Source: Polaribacter sp. SA4-10 (GTDB lineage: Bacteria; Bacteroidota; Bacteroidia; Flavobacteriales; Flavobacteriaceae). Taken from it: 64,000 nt of DNA. Position numbers and translations under genes: made by a program. The notes beneath the pieces were generated by a model. It made no database searches and was not told where the DNA came from. It was given only the letters and a program-made list of their open reading frames with translations. Positions within the stretch are counted from its first letter, which is position 1; each line of letters opens with the position of its first letter. The stretch lies in contig NZ_CP019331.1 of NCBI RefSeq assembly GCF_002163835.1, positions 930,001-994,000 of the forward strand, given 5' to 3'. Below, piece after piece: positions 54,043 to 63,749 of the stretch.

Positions 54043-56274
54043 TTAAAATTGATAGCTAATTGTTGCTTTTGCAAAAAATGGAGATCCTGGTGTAAAATGA
54101 ATTTCTTCTACAGAAGCTACTTCATTTTGTAATCTTGATTCGGTTGCAAATTGAGTTTCATTCCATGCTACATCAAATAAGTTTTCAATAGCAATTCCAA
54201 AATTCATGTTTTTTACTTTGTAGTTTATATTTAAATCACTCACAAAATATCCTTCTGCAACAATTGAATTGTCTTCATTTGCTGGTCTATCATCTATAAA
54301 ACGGTATCTTATTGCTCCCGAAAATCCATTTGTATTTGTGTATGATAATCCTCCAGACATTGTAAAATCTGGCGCTAAAGGAATATAATTTTCTCCAGCT
54401 ATGTTTTCTAAACTTCTTGCTTTAGTATAGGTAGCATCTGTATCAAAAAATAATTTATCAGTTAATTGATAACGCAAACCTAAATCAAATCCAACTCTTT
54501 CTGATTTTCCAGAAGGCTCAATAACTCCTGCATCACCAACATACACCAATTCTTCTTCAGATAATAAATACCAAAATGCTGTATTTAAAACCAATTTTTT
54601 TGCTGGTTTCCAAATATTTCCAAAATCCATTCCATAAGCTCTTGGCAGAATTTTGCTTGCATCTTGTTGTAGAATAACTCTTGTATCATTAGAATGAAAA
54701 CCAATTCCTGATTTTACAAACCATTGTAAATTATCATTTTGATTGTATAAGAGGTTTAATTTTGGATTGACAATTGCTTTTGTTTTTGACAATGTTTGGT
54801 AATTGGTTTGCAAGTCATCATTATATATAAATTTGAAATAATCTAATCTTACCGATGGAGAAATTTTAAAATCTCCAATTTCAAATTCAGAATTAAAAAA
54901 TGTATAAAAATTACTTAGTACTACTTTTCCTAATTGAATTTCTTCTAAAGTTTCTCTTCTATTTAATGTGTGCGATAACTCTATATCATCTACATTATCA
55001 TACCTAAGTCCAATTCCTTTAATAAACTTAGCATCAATATCTCCATATGTTTTATCAGAAATAATTTGAGCATTCATTCCAAAAATATTTCTGTCTTCTT
55101 TTTGTTTAATTTGATCTCCATTTATAGGATCCTCTAAATAAAAAGTAAAATTTGAATACAATTCAAAATCGTATTTAGAATAAAAAATATTCGTTTTTAA
55201 AATAGATTCGTTTGCAAGTCTTTTAAAAAACTCAACATTAAAATTTGTTCTAGAAGTAAATCCTCCTTCTGTATCATCAATAGATCCAAAACGAGAAATG
55301 TTTCCATTAGCCACTTCTCTTTGAGGAATTTGACCAGAAGCGTCCCAATTACTTGTAAAATGCGATGCCGTAACTGTTACTCTATCTGTGCCGTTTATAA
55401 AAGCGCTGTATTTGCTAAAAATATTAATTCTGTTAAAACTTTGTGGCGACTCAAAAGGACCATCATTTTCTATGTACTCTAGTGCAACATAAGCATCTTG
55501 CTTCTTTGTTTCCTCTAAAATATTAAACATTCCTAAAGTTCTGAAGGAATTAAAGTCTCCAAAACCAACAGAAATTTCATTATTTTTAAGACTTGTTTTT
55601 GTTGAAAAATCGACAAAACCTGCCGTTGCAAAATCTCCCTTATTAGAATAATAAGGACCTTTACCAAAGTTTATCTTTTTAATCGTTTCTGGAATAATAA
55701 AATGCAAGTCACTATAACCTTGTCCATGCGCATGAGAAACCATATTTACAGGCATTCCATCAACAGAAATTGCTAAATCTGTACCGTGATCAATATCAAA
55801 ACCTCTTAAAAAAATCTGTTCTGCTTTTCCTCCTCCAGCATGCTGACCAATAAATAATCCTGGAACTTTTCTTAAAATTTCTTGTGATGATTTTACAGGA
55901 TTCACTTTTAAATCAATCATTGCAATTGTGTTAATCGCATTAATTTCTTTTCTTAAAACGAGTTCCTCTAATTGAAAAACTTGCGTTTCAAGAGTTATTA
56001 TTATTGGATCTCCAAAATTGGTGTCAGAAACAATAAATTGTATTTTCTTAAATCCTAAAATTCCTACTTCTATAGTATTTCCTACAAACGTTTTTTCTAA
56101 AATAAAATTACCATTTACATCTGTATGAGTGTGTGAATTTGTTGTAGAATTATACACATACGAATTTTCAATTAATTGATTATCAGAATCTAAAACCCTT
56201 CCCTTTAATGTTTGTGCTTTAATTTGCGTACAGAACAATGCCATAAAAAGGCAAGTAATTATAGTTGGTTTCAT
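54043..56274 (-). CDS. TonB-dependent outer-membrane receptor
   Basis: A 743-residue receptor with signal peptide, an N-terminal carboxypeptidase-regulatory-like domain (LKGRVLDSDNQLIENSYVY), plug domain (about 110-225, with SQEILRKVPGLF and IFLRGFDIDHGTDLAISVDGMPVN) and a barrel ending AKATISYQF. The plug loop has a cluster of His (SHAHGQGYSDLHF), which could contact a metal or ligand. It ends a minus-strand cluster with a TPR lipoprotein and two DUF4331 proteins, which suggests uptake of one unknown nutrient. Confidence 0.92.
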   Translation of the reverse strand: MKPTIITCLFMALFCTQIKAQTLKGRVLDSDNQLIENSYVYNSTTNSHTHTDVNGNFILEKTFVGNTIEVGILGFKKIQFIVSDTNFGDPIIITLETQVFQLEELVLRKEINAINTIAMIDLKVNPVKSSQEILRKVPGLFIGQHAGGGKAEQIFLRGFDIDHGTDLAISVDGMPVNMVSHAHGQGYSDLHFIIPETIKKINFGKGPYYSNKGDFATAGFVDFSTKTSLKNNEISVGFGDFNSFRTLGMFNILEETKKQDAYVALEYIENDGPFESPQSFNRINIFSKYSAFINGTDRVTVTASHFTSNWDASGQIPQREVANGNISRFGSIDDTEGGFTSRTNFNVEFFKRLANESILKTNIFYSKYDFELYSNFTFYLEDPINGDQIKQKEDRNIFGMNAQIISDKTYGDIDAKFIKGIGLRYDNVDDIELSHTLNRRETLEEIQLGKVVLSNFYTFFNSEFEIGDFKISPSVRLDYFKFIYNDDLQTNYQTLSKTKAIVNPKLNLLYNQNDNLQWFVKSGIGFHSNDTRVILQQDASKILPRAYGMDFGNIWKPAKKLVLNTAFWYLLSEEELVYVGDAGVIEPSGKSERVGFDLGLRYQLTDKLFFDTDATYTKARSLENIAGENYIPLAPDFTMSGGLSYTNTNGFSGAIRYRFIDDRPANEDNSIVAEGYFVSDLNINYKVKNMNFGIAIENLFDVAWNETQFATESRLQNEVASVEEIHFTPGSPFFAKATISYQF

Positions 56275-56293
56275 TATTAGGTAGTTTACTATT

Positions 56294-57592
56294 TTAAATA
56301 TTTTGAATCTCTTTTTCAGTCAATGGACCTAATTCATAAATACTTCCTAATAATTCTTCTTTTAGTTTAATTGTTTCAGAATCCTTGCCATTTACTTTTA
56401 AAATATGAGCAGCATGTAATAAAGCTTGTGGTTCAAAAGTGTGACCAATTACGTGATTTTCTGTAATTTCTAATGCTTTTTTATAATCGCCTTTTTTGTA
56501 ATAAGACCATGCTAACAAATCATAAGATTGTGCTGTTGGTCTATTTTTAACTTCAATTTTTGCAATTTCTAAAGCTTTATCTATGGTTTTAAAATCATCA
56601 GCTAATAAAATTGAGTTGTATTTATTATACATATCTCCATACATTTCAGTATCAATTGCAGAAAAATATAAGGCTAAATTAGTCTCCTTCTTCTCTTCAT
56701 CGTTCATAAATTCTGCTATTTCTGCTTTTAAAAGATAATAATCTGGTGATGCATTCTTTTTAGAAACTTCATCTAAAATTCTTAATGCTTCTTCTGGGTT
56801 TCTTTCATAAGAATAGACAATCCAAGCAATTCCTTTTTTTGCATAAGCGTCATTAGAATCAATTTCTAACGCTTTTAAATAAGCATTATACGAATCTTTA
56901 ATCCTACCTGCATGTCCATAATAATCTGCTAAATTTGTATAATTCCATTTTAAAAGAGATGCATTCTTTTTTGATTTTGCAATTGCTAAAGATTTTTCTA
57001 AATAATTAATTGCATCCTCTAGATTTCCTAAGTGATCATTATATTTTGAAATTCTGATTAAATAATCAAAATCATTTATGTCTCTTATTTCGGTTAAATA
57101 ACTTTCTACTTTTGCATAGTTACCTAGCTCTAAGTATACATCAATTAACATTTTTTGAGTTCCTTTTAAGTTTTGTCCAAGCTTTTCTGCTTTTAATAAC
57201 AAAGCTAAAGATTCCTTAAAACGGTGTTGAGAAATATAATTTCTGGCTAAACTTCTTAAATAACCTGAATTTGTATAATTGATTTTTTCATTAGCAACAA
57301 TCAAATTTTTTTCTGCTTTCTTTAAAAAATCTATTTTACCTGTAATTTTAAAAAGCGTATTATAATTTGACGCTAATTTTACATTATAAGGGTATTGATT
57401 AGGAGTTTCTTTAAGTTTTGACTCCCAAAAATTAAAATCAGCTTGTACTGTTTTCAACTGATTGTTTTCAGAAGACTTTAAATACCCTTCATAATCTTTG
57501 GTACTTGTAATTTTGTTTTTTTCTAAAGAAGGTGAACAACTTACTAAAAAAACAAAAGAGATTAGAAAAAATATTTGTGTTCTATATTTCAT
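56294..57592 (-). CDS. TPR-repeat lipoprotein
   Basis: A 432-residue protein with lipoprotein signal (Cys19, VFLVSC) and many tetratricopeptide-like helical pairs, for example YLEKSLAIAKSKKNASLLKWNY, AYNAYLKALEIDSNDAYAKKG and SYYKKGDYKKALEITE. It is a predicted periplasmic protein-protein interaction scaffold. It lies 19 nt upstream of the TonB receptor gene and is probably co-transcribed. Confidence 0.85.
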   Translation of the reverse strand: MKYRTQIFFLISFVFLVSCSPSLEKNKITSTKDYEGYLKSSENNQLKTVQADFNFWESKLKETPNQYPYNVKLASNYNTLFKITGKIDFLKKAEKNLIVANEKINYTNSGYLRSLARNYISQHRFKESLALLLKAEKLGQNLKGTQKMLIDVYLELGNYAKVESYLTEIRDINDFDYLIRISKYNDHLGNLEDAINYLEKSLAIAKSKKNASLLKWNYTNLADYYGHAGRIKDSYNAYLKALEIDSNDAYAKKGIAWIVYSYERNPEEALRILDEVSKKNASPDYYLLKAEIAEFMNDEEKKETNLALYFSAIDTEMYGDMYNKYNSILLADDFKTIDKALEIAKIEVKNRPTAQSYDLLAWSYYKKGDYKKALEITENHVIGHTFEPQALLHAAHILKVNGKDSETIKLKEELLGSIYELGPLTEKEIQNI

Positions 57593-57676
57593 GGGATAAA
57601 ATTTTAATTGTTGATATTTTATTTTAATAGAAAGTACATCTAAAGAGTAAATGCACTTTCTATTAATTTTAATTTT

Positions 57677-58243
57677 CTACCAAGGAGATGCTAAATAAGG
57701 AAAAGAAGTTGAAAATTCTTTGTCATTTGCATCTACATTATCATTAGATAATGTAGGGTTTTCAGTAAAGTCTTCTCCACCAAAAATTAATAATAACTCT
57801 ACAGTAATTACATCATCTGCAAGCGCTCTTCCTGTTAATACGTTCTCACCATCAAAAAAAGTTGTTTTGCCATCTAAGGTAACTGTTAAAACATCTGTTG
57901 CTAACACACCAGAAAAAGCATCTGAAGTAAGACCTAAAGCATTCGCATCAGTTTCGTTATTAAAAGCTGGACTTAGTCCTTCTAAATTAGCTTGAAACAT
58001 TGCTTTAAATGCTGCTCCTTGTTCAGAAGGAATTGTTGTGTTAAACATGTCCTTACTATCACTAGATACAAATACTGTATTTACAGCAGGTCTTCCCATT
58101 TGATCTGCTTGAGCATAAGTACCACTATAATCTGGTCCTTCTATTACTACTGGTGCCATAGTATCGTCATTATTATTACATCCAATTAGTATAAATGATG
58201 ACATTAAAACTAGTGCTGTATATTTTAATATATTTAATTTCAT
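57677..58243 (-). CDS. DUF4331 C-terminal-half lipoprotein
   Basis: A 188-residue lipoprotein (Cys22, FILIGC). After a short linker it reads QMGRPAVNTVFVSSDSKDMFN, then LTVTLDGKT, GRALADDVITVELLLIFGG and NVDANDKEFSTSFPYLASP. These are the blocks that close normal DUF4331 proteins. The N-terminal half is encoded by the gene just upstream, so the domain is split across two genes 25 bp apart. Function of DUF4331 is unknown. Confidence 0.75.
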   Translation of the reverse strand: MKLNILKYTALVLMSSFILIGCNNNDDTMAPVVIEGPDYSGTYAQADQMGRPAVNTVFVSSDSKDMFNTTIPSEQGAAFKAMFQANLEGLSPAFNNETDANALGLTSDAFSGVLATDVLTVTLDGKTTFFDGENVLTGRALADDVITVELLLIFGGEDFTENPTLSNDNVDANDKEFSTSFPYLASPW

Positions 58244-58268
58244 AATCGTTTATTTTATAAGTTTATAA

Positions 58269-58925
58269 TTATTGTTTGTTTTTTGCTTCTACCCAAGTAT
58301 TTATAGAACCAGAACCACCTATCAAAGATTTTGGTACTTCAACTACTATAGACATTACATTTGATCCTGCAAATGTATCTGCTCCAGGGCTATTAAAAGC
58401 TGTTGCATTACCTGCAATAATTTCTCCGTATTGTGCAAAGTCCATAAAGAAAGGATCATCTCTTGGGCCTGCAAAAAACTTCATTCCAGCTGAGTTTGTA
58501 GAAGTTATTGCTGCAGCTCCATAAGAACTTATTTCTACAACTCCTGTAATTGATGCATCTTCTAATATAGTACTGTTTAACCCTGTTGCATTAGGTGCAA
58601 CTGGCCCAAAAAAGTACATTTTGCCATCTCTAGCAATTGCTTGAATTACTAATTCTTCAACAGCATCGCCATTTGTATCAATATTAAACTCAATTAATAC
58701 ACCTTCATCAAAAGCTGCTGATGAAGTTGCTGATGGAGACAATAAACCTTGCGTATTTACTACAAAAGCAATTGTACTTGTGTCTTCTCCTTGGAAAGCA
58801 TAAAAGTCTGTAATGTCTGCAGAACCTCCTGCAACTGCAGGCGCATCAATATGATCTGCTGCAATTGAAATTAAACCAGCTATTGATAATAAACCGGCTA
58901 CTAATAAAATTTTTGTTTTTTTCAT
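58269..58925 (-). CDS. DUF4331 N-terminal-half secreted protein
   Basis: A 218-residue protein with a cleavable signal peptide and mature start ADHIDAPAVAGGSADITDFYAF, the typical opening of DUF4331, followed by the strand-rich section with DTNGDAVEELVIQAIARDGKMYFFGP and FAGPRDDPFFMDFAQYGEI. It ends before the blocks found in the next gene. It is the first gene of the minus-strand cluster and divergent from the channel gene. Confidence 0.82.
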   Translation of the reverse strand: MKKTKILLVAGLLSIAGLISIAADHIDAPAVAGGSADITDFYAFQGEDTSTIAFVVNTQGLLSPSATSSAAFDEGVLIEFNIDTNGDAVEELVIQAIARDGKMYFFGPVAPNATGLNSTILEDASITGVVEISSYGAAAITSTNSAGMKFFAGPRDDPFFMDFAQYGEIIAGNATAFNSPGADTFAGSNVMSIVVEVPKSLIGGSGSINTWVEAKNKQ

Positions 58926-59076
58926 GGTGAGTGTTTTTAGTTTTTAAATTATTCTCACATATACTTACGCAACAAAAGAAGTTTCGGTTTTATAAAAGTT
59001 GCTTTTTTTTATTTATTTTTTAAAAACCCTTTAAAACATTGAGGAAAATTGATTAAAAAAATTAATTTTTATACCA

Positions 59077-59084
59077 TACCTTTG
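59077..59084 (+). promoter_or_regulatory. -7 element before the ion channel gene
   Basis: TACCTTTG fits TAnnTTTG and lies 18 nt before the TTG codon at 59103. It is inside the longer frame that opens at 59049, which therefore is unlikely to be the true start. Confidence 0.5.
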
Positions 59085-59102
59085 TACAAAATAAAAATAT
59101 TT

Positions 59103-59927
59103 TTGAAAGAAAAATTAAAAACATCCTGGAAAGAGAGACTTCATGAAATTATTTATGAAGCAGATACAAGAGCTGGAAAATTATTTGATGTTATTTTATT
59201 AGTAGCTATTCTTGCTAGTATATTGTTGGTAATGTTAGAAAGTGTAGAGCATTTAGATAATAAATATCATAATTTCTTAAATATTTCTGAATGGATTATT
59301 ACCATCCTTTTTTCAATAGAATATATTTTAAGGGTTGTTTCTATAAAAAAGCCTCTAAAGTATATTTTTAGCTTTTATGGTATTATAGATTTACTATCTA
59401 CCATACCTAAATATCTTTCATTATTTTTTATTGGTTCACATCATTTTGCAGCTTTAAGAGCACTAAGGTTATTAAGGGTTTTTAGAATTTTAAAATTGGC
59501 AAGATATATAGGAGCATCTAATAAATTACTAATTTCATTAAAAGCAAGTAGAGCAAAAATTCTAGTTTTCTTATTTTTTGTAATTATTCTATGTGTAATT
59601 TTAGGGACCATTATGTACATGATAGAGGGTGCTGAAAACGGGTTTACAAGTATCCCTAGAAGTGTTTATTGGGCAATTGTAACAATGACCACAGTTGGTT
59701 ATGGAGACATTGCACCACATACACCTTTTGGTCAGTTTATTGCAAGTATTATTATGATTTTGGGGTATGGTATTATTGCTATTCCAACGGGTATTGTTAG
59801 TTCAGAAATAACAAAAAACAATTCTAATTCAATAGATATTAATACACAGTCTTGTTCACATTGCGCAGCTGAAGGCCATAAAGATGGCGCAGAATTCTGT
59901 TATAATTGCGGAAGTAAATTAAATTAA
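59103..59927 (+). CDS. Voltage-gated-type potassium channel with C-terminal zinc ribbon
   Basis: About 274 residues from the TTG at 59103 (MKEKLKTSWKERLHEIIYEAD). Six hydrophobic helices, an S4-like segment with regular Arg residues (ALRALRLLRVFRILKLARYIG), and the selectivity filter TMTTVGYGDI (about 194-203) mark a K+ channel. The cytoplasmic end has a zinc-ribbon, CSHC...CYNCGSK, which is uncommon for the family. It is followed 1 nt later by miaA, so the two are co-transcribed. A longer start at 59049 is possible. Confidence 0.88.
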   Translation: MKEKLKTSWKERLHEIIYEADTRAGKLFDVILLVAILASILLVMLESVEHLDNKYHNFLNISEWIITILFSIEYILRVVSIKKPLKYIFSFYGIIDLLSTIPKYLSLFFIGSHHFAALRALRLLRVFRILKLARYIGASNKLLISLKASRAKILVFLFFVIILCVILGTIMYMIEGAENGFTSIPRSVYWAIVTMTTVGYGDIAPHTPFGQFIASIIMILGYGIIAIPTGIVSSEITKNNSNSIDINTQSCSHCAAEGHKDGAEFCYNCGSKLN

Positions 59928-59928
59928 A

Positions 59929-60846
59929 ATGAATTCTAAAAATTTTTTAATTACTATTGTTGGTCCAACAGCAATTGGTAAAACCGCTTTAAGTATTCAA
60001 CTTTCAAAACATTTTAAGTCGGATATAATTTCTTGTGATTCTAGACAATTTTACAAAGAAATGACGATTGGAACTGCTGTACCTGAAGAAAAGGAATTAG
60101 CAGCTGCAAAACACCACTTTATACAAAATAGAAGTATTTTTGAGGATTATAATGTTGGTGAATTTGAAAGAGATACACTAACTAAACTCGATGAACTTTT
60201 CTTAGAAAACCCAATTCAAATTATGGTTGGTGGAAGCGGATTGTATGTAGATGCCGTTTTAAAAGGATTGAATTATTTTCCAAAAGTTGACCTAAAGATT
60301 AGACAACAATTAACCTTAGAGTTAGAGGAAGAAGGTCTAGAATTTCTTCAAAAAAAATTAAAAGAATTAGATATTGAAACGTACAATACAATTACAATTG
60401 ATAATCCTAAAAGAGTAATTAGAGCTTTAGAAATCTGTATTGGAACAGGAACTCCCTACTCCACTTTTAAAAACAAACCTAAAACGCCAAGAAATTTCAC
60501 TTCAATAAAAATTGGTTTAAATACCGATAGAGAAATTATTTACACAAGAATAAATAAACGTGTAGATAGTATGATAGAAAATGGCTTGTTAAAAGAGGCT
60601 AAAAACTTACATCAAAACAAAGATCTAAATGCCTTACAAACTGTTGGCTACAGAGAGTTATTCTCTTTTTTTGATGGCGATTTTACAAAAGAATTTGCAA
60701 TTTCTGAAATTAAAAAAAACACAAGACGTTTTGCTAAAAGACAGTTAACTTGGTTTAAAAAAGATAAAGAAACAGTATGGTTTGACTATCAAACTGATGT
60801 AAATACTATTATTTCTAAAATTTCTGATAAAATTAACGCTTTTTAA
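59929..60846 (+). CDS. miaA: tRNA dimethylallyltransferase
   Basis: Adds a dimethylallyl group to A37 of tRNAs that read UNN codons. P-loop GPTAIGKTAL (about 12-21), the DSRQFYKEMTIGTA block, GGSGLYVDAVL and the later VGYRELFSFFDG region are standard. Length 305 is normal. Confidence 0.97.
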   Translation: MNSKNFLITIVGPTAIGKTALSIQLSKHFKSDIISCDSRQFYKEMTIGTAVPEEKELAAAKHHFIQNRSIFEDYNVGEFERDTLTKLDELFLENPIQIMVGGSGLYVDAVLKGLNYFPKVDLKIRQQLTLELEEEGLEFLQKKLKELDIETYNTITIDNPKRVIRALEICIGTGTPYSTFKNKPKTPRNFTSIKIGLNTDREIIYTRINKRVDSMIENGLLKEAKNLHQNKDLNALQTVGYRELFSFFDGDFTKEFAISEIKKNTRRFAKRQLTWFKKDKETVWFDYQTDVNTIISKISDKINAF

Positions 60847-60879
60847 AGCTTTCAGATTTTCATAATTCATTCACTTTTA

Positions 60880-60887
60880 TATCTTTG
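60880..60887 (+). promoter_or_regulatory. -7 element of the ompH-like gene
   Basis: TATCTTTG fits TAnnTTTG and ends 18 nt before the ATG at 60906. No TTG at the expected -33 distance. Confidence 0.45.
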
Positions 60888-60905
60888 CCACACTAAAATT
60901 ATAAC

Positions 60906-61424
60906 ATGAAATCTAAAATTATTTTTATTTTTATTGCTTTTTTAAGCACAATTTCTATTGCACAATCTAAAGTTGGTACTGTAGACAGTGAATATATAAT
61001 TCAGTTAATGCCAGAAAGACAAGTTGTTTTAAAAAAATCACAAGAGTATGGTGCTAAATTAGATTCTTCTTTTTCTATTAAGGTAAAAGAATACCAAACA
61101 AAAGTTGAAACTTTTAAAAAGGAAGAAGAAACTCTTGGACCGCTTATGAAGAAAACAAACTTAAAAGAATTAGGTGAACTAGAAGCTGATATTAATAAAT
61201 ATCAAAAAAATGGAACTCAATTAATGCAATTGAGGCAAAATGAATTAATGCGACCATTGTATAAAAAATTAAGTGTTGCTATAGAAACAATTTCAAAAGA
61301 AAATGGGTACACTCAAATATTAACGCTTACAGGAAATGAATTTGCTTATATTGATGAAAAATTTGATATTACAAATAGTGTTATTGAAAAATTAGGAATA
61401 AAAGTTCCTGAAGTGAAAAACTAA
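60906..61424 (+). CDS. OmpH/Skp-family periplasmic chaperone
   Basis: A 172-residue secreted protein with signal peptide (MKSKIIFIFIAFLSTISIAQ) followed by KVGTVDSEYIIQLMPE, the usual opening of Skp-like proteins, then a long charged helix pair (about 40-115) that forms the tentacles and a closing strand block EKFDITNSVIEKLGIKV. It should guard outer-membrane proteins in the periplasm. Alone on its transcript. Confidence 0.9.
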   Translation: MKSKIIFIFIAFLSTISIAQSKVGTVDSEYIIQLMPERQVVLKKSQEYGAKLDSSFSIKVKEYQTKVETFKKEEETLGPLMKKTNLKELGELEADINKYQKNGTQLMQLRQNELMRPLYKKLSVAIETISKENGYTQILTLTGNEFAYIDEKFDITNSVIEKLGIKVPEVKN

Positions 61425-61458
61425 TTTTCTGAAAAACATACCTAAAAATACTTCATAA

Positions 61459-61494
61459 AAAAAATGGCTTGAGTTTTCTCAAGCTATTTTTTTA
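61459..61494 (+). terminator. ompH terminator
   Basis: AAAATGGCTTGAG / CTCAAGCTATTTT stem with TTTT loop and T-run. Confidence 0.75.
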
Positions 61495-61518
61495 TATAAA
61501 TTATTCATAAGATTAATT

Positions 61519-61912
61519 ATGATTTAAACGAATAGAAATATTGTACTCTTTTTAGTACCAATACCATCTTTTGTAATTGCACAAAAAACAACCATTTAAA
61601 TTTGAATCTAGTTTATAATACAGTAGTTCCTTGAGTCGCACCTGCGTTTACAGATGTGTATAAATTTCAAGCACGCTTAAGAGACTATAAACGTGTAGAT
61701 TTGGGTATTCCTTATGTTTTTACAGATGCAAATAAACACAACTCTCTCAATTTAAATAATTTAAAGCGGGTTTAAAGCTTTTTAATCTGTTTGATATTCA
61801 AAACTCAATTACCAATACTTGGGTTAGAGATGTATATTCTAAAAATCAATTTAGAGTTCCGAATTTTATGACCGGTAGCGTTTTAAACTTTAAAGTTGGA
61901 ATGAAATTTTAA
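61519..61912 (+). pseudogene. TonB-dependent receptor pseudogene with internal deletion
   Basis: Starts MI-stop-TNRNIVLFLVPIPSFVIAQK, a signal peptide, then jumps to receptor C-terminal text: NLVYNTVVP (stop) VAPAFTDVYKFQARLRDYKRVDLGIPYVFTDANKH and, after another break, NLFDIQNSITNTWVRDVYSKNQFRVP and GSVLNFKVGMKF before a stop at 61910-61912. The middle, including the plug and most of the barrel, is gone. At least three stops or frameshifts are visible. It fills the gap between ompH and the next gene. Confidence 0.8.
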
Positions 61913-62035
61913 ATGGACTTTGAAATTTACTTTTTAGACCTATCTATACGTAATTTCAACATCCACAAATTTTAGACAATATGGATATCTATTCAATTAA
62001 AAATAAAACTTTATTTTTAATAATAGTAAGAAACA

Positions 62036-62070
62036 AAAAAAAGAGCAGATTTTCATCCACTCTTTTTTTA
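62036..62070 (-). terminator. Probable terminator of the minus-strand lipoprotein gene
   Basis: AAAAAAGAG..CTCTTTTTT flanks an imperfect stem just after the minus-strand stop at 62107. The stem is weak. Confidence 0.4.
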
Positions 62071-62106
62071 CGATTTAATTCATAAGTAATTAAAACCTAC
62101 TTTATA

Positions 62107-63735
62107 TTATAAACCTAATTCTGCACAAACATTACCTGGTAATGGATAATTTAAGATATCCATTACCGTTTTATTAAAAGTATAAGTCCCCTTACCAGAG
62201 TTCCCATCATAAAATAATTGTAAATTATATTGCTTATTTAAGGTAACACCTGGAATTGAAATTTTACCGTCTTTTATCAAACCTACATCAGAATACTCAC
62301 CAGAACCTGATACATATTCTATTTTCATTCTAACCTGATTAGGCACTATAGAAGAACTACCACTACATTTAGCTGAAATATTTAATTCAACCGTATCACC
62401 ATCTGGTATTGCCTGGTCTAAAGTGCCTTGAGATACATTAGCATTTCCTGAACACCAATCGATAAGATCAGTAGTCATAGATGTTCCAGTACCATTAAGC
62501 GTAAGTGTAGCTTGCACCGAAGGAGCATTATTTATTTCTAAAAAAGTTTCACCAGACACCGTTTTCTTTACTGCGGTACCTTCTGCTAATTTATTACCTT
62601 GAGCATCCTTAAATACTGCTTCATAAGATGCTTCAAAATAAGCACCTTTGCTTCCCAAATTAATATATGCTTTTTTGCTATTACATAATGTAACAACCGC
62701 ACCTATTGTAAACGTACTTAAATGATCTGTTTGTAAATCTACCACTAATTTACCATTTCTAGAAATCACTGCTGCTTTATTTTCAAATACCCAATTTCCA
62801 TTATCACTTGTAGAATAAATGCTAAATTCATCTCCAGCTTTTACAGCTTGCCCTGTCTTTGGGTTTATATAAGTCGCACTAATATCCATAGAAACCGTTA
62901 TTTCTTTTTCAAATTTCTTTACTTCCGTAGCTCCTACAAACATATTAATATCTGCTGTTGCCACTGGCTTTATAATAGCATTTGTTAAAGTATCTCCATT
63001 TTCATCTACGATAGATTTTGCGTTACCATTTATAGAAGACCTACTTGCCTCTTCATCGTTACCGTCAAAATATACAACTTGTGCCGTTAAATCACCGGAA
63101 GTAATTTTAGATTCATTAGCATCTAAAAAAGAATTATCTGCAGGTACTACTATTTCTGCCGCTGTATTGGTAGAAGAGGCTTCTGTAGCTACAGTAATTG
63201 CTGCTGTATTAGAGCCACCACTAGCAAGTGCAGCCGTTTGTTGTGCAACTGCGACACCTGATGGCACTTCTTTAATATTTAAAAACGTTGCTCTAATTTC
63301 TGTTATAGAATCTGCTGGAGAAATCGTTATTTCAAGATTTTTCGTTAAATAATCTTTACCAGAAATTTCCAAATTAAAAGTTATAGGCTCAGTAAAACCT
63401 CTGTAACTTGGATTTACGGCGAAGGCAGCGATACCGTCATTTATATCCCAAGTATCCTTAAAAAAACCTCCTTCAGTAACTAAAAAATTTGGTCTAGAAT
63501 CGTCTGTAATAACTTTAGCTGTTAATGCAGTACCCGCTAAATTATCCTGATCTGCTAAATCTGTTATCGCTATAAAACCTTTATGAGTAAAGACATTAGT
63601 ATCTAATCTTAATTCGATGATGCCTGTTGGATCTGTTGGTATTTCACAAGAAACCATAAAAACTGTTAGTGCTAAGAAAGCAAAAGAGAAAATTTTCTTA
63701 ATTTTTTTTATTGTTATTCTGTAAGTATTTTTCAT
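62107..63735 (-). CDS. Large lipoprotein of unknown function
   Basis: A 542-residue protein with a lipoprotein signal (Cys30, VFMVSC). It is beta-rich with several Ig-like or fibronectin-like stretches (TGIIELRLDTNVFTHKGFIAI, FTEPITFNLEISGKDYL, HLSTFTIGAVVTLCNSKKAYI, KISIPGVTLNKQYNLQLFYDG) and a Ser/Ala/Thr-rich linker at about 165-185. I recognise no named family. It lies 14 nt downstream of an outer-membrane barrel gene, so the two may form a surface complex. Confidence 0.7.
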   Translation of the reverse strand: MKNTYRITIKKIKKIFSFAFLALTVFMVSCEIPTDPTGIIELRLDTNVFTHKGFIAITDLADQDNLAGTALTAKVITDDSRPNFLVTEGGFFKDTWDINDGIAAFAVNPSYRGFTEPITFNLEISGKDYLTKNLEITISPADSITEIRATFLNIKEVPSGVAVAQQTAALASGGSNTAAITVATEASSTNTAAEIVVPADNSFLDANESKITSGDLTAQVVYFDGNDEEASRSSINGNAKSIVDENGDTLTNAIIKPVATADINMFVGATEVKKFEKEITVSMDISATYINPKTGQAVKAGDEFSIYSTSDNGNWVFENKAAVISRNGKLVVDLQTDHLSTFTIGAVVTLCNSKKAYINLGSKGAYFEASYEAVFKDAQGNKLAEGTAVKKTVSGETFLEINNAPSVQATLTLNGTGTSMTTDLIDWCSGNANVSQGTLDQAIPDGDTVELNISAKCSGSSSIVPNQVRMKIEYVSGSGEYSDVGLIKDGKISIPGVTLNKQYNLQLFYDGNSGKGTYTFNKTVMDILNYPLPGNVCAELGL

Positions 63736-63749
63736 GTTTTTATTTTATT

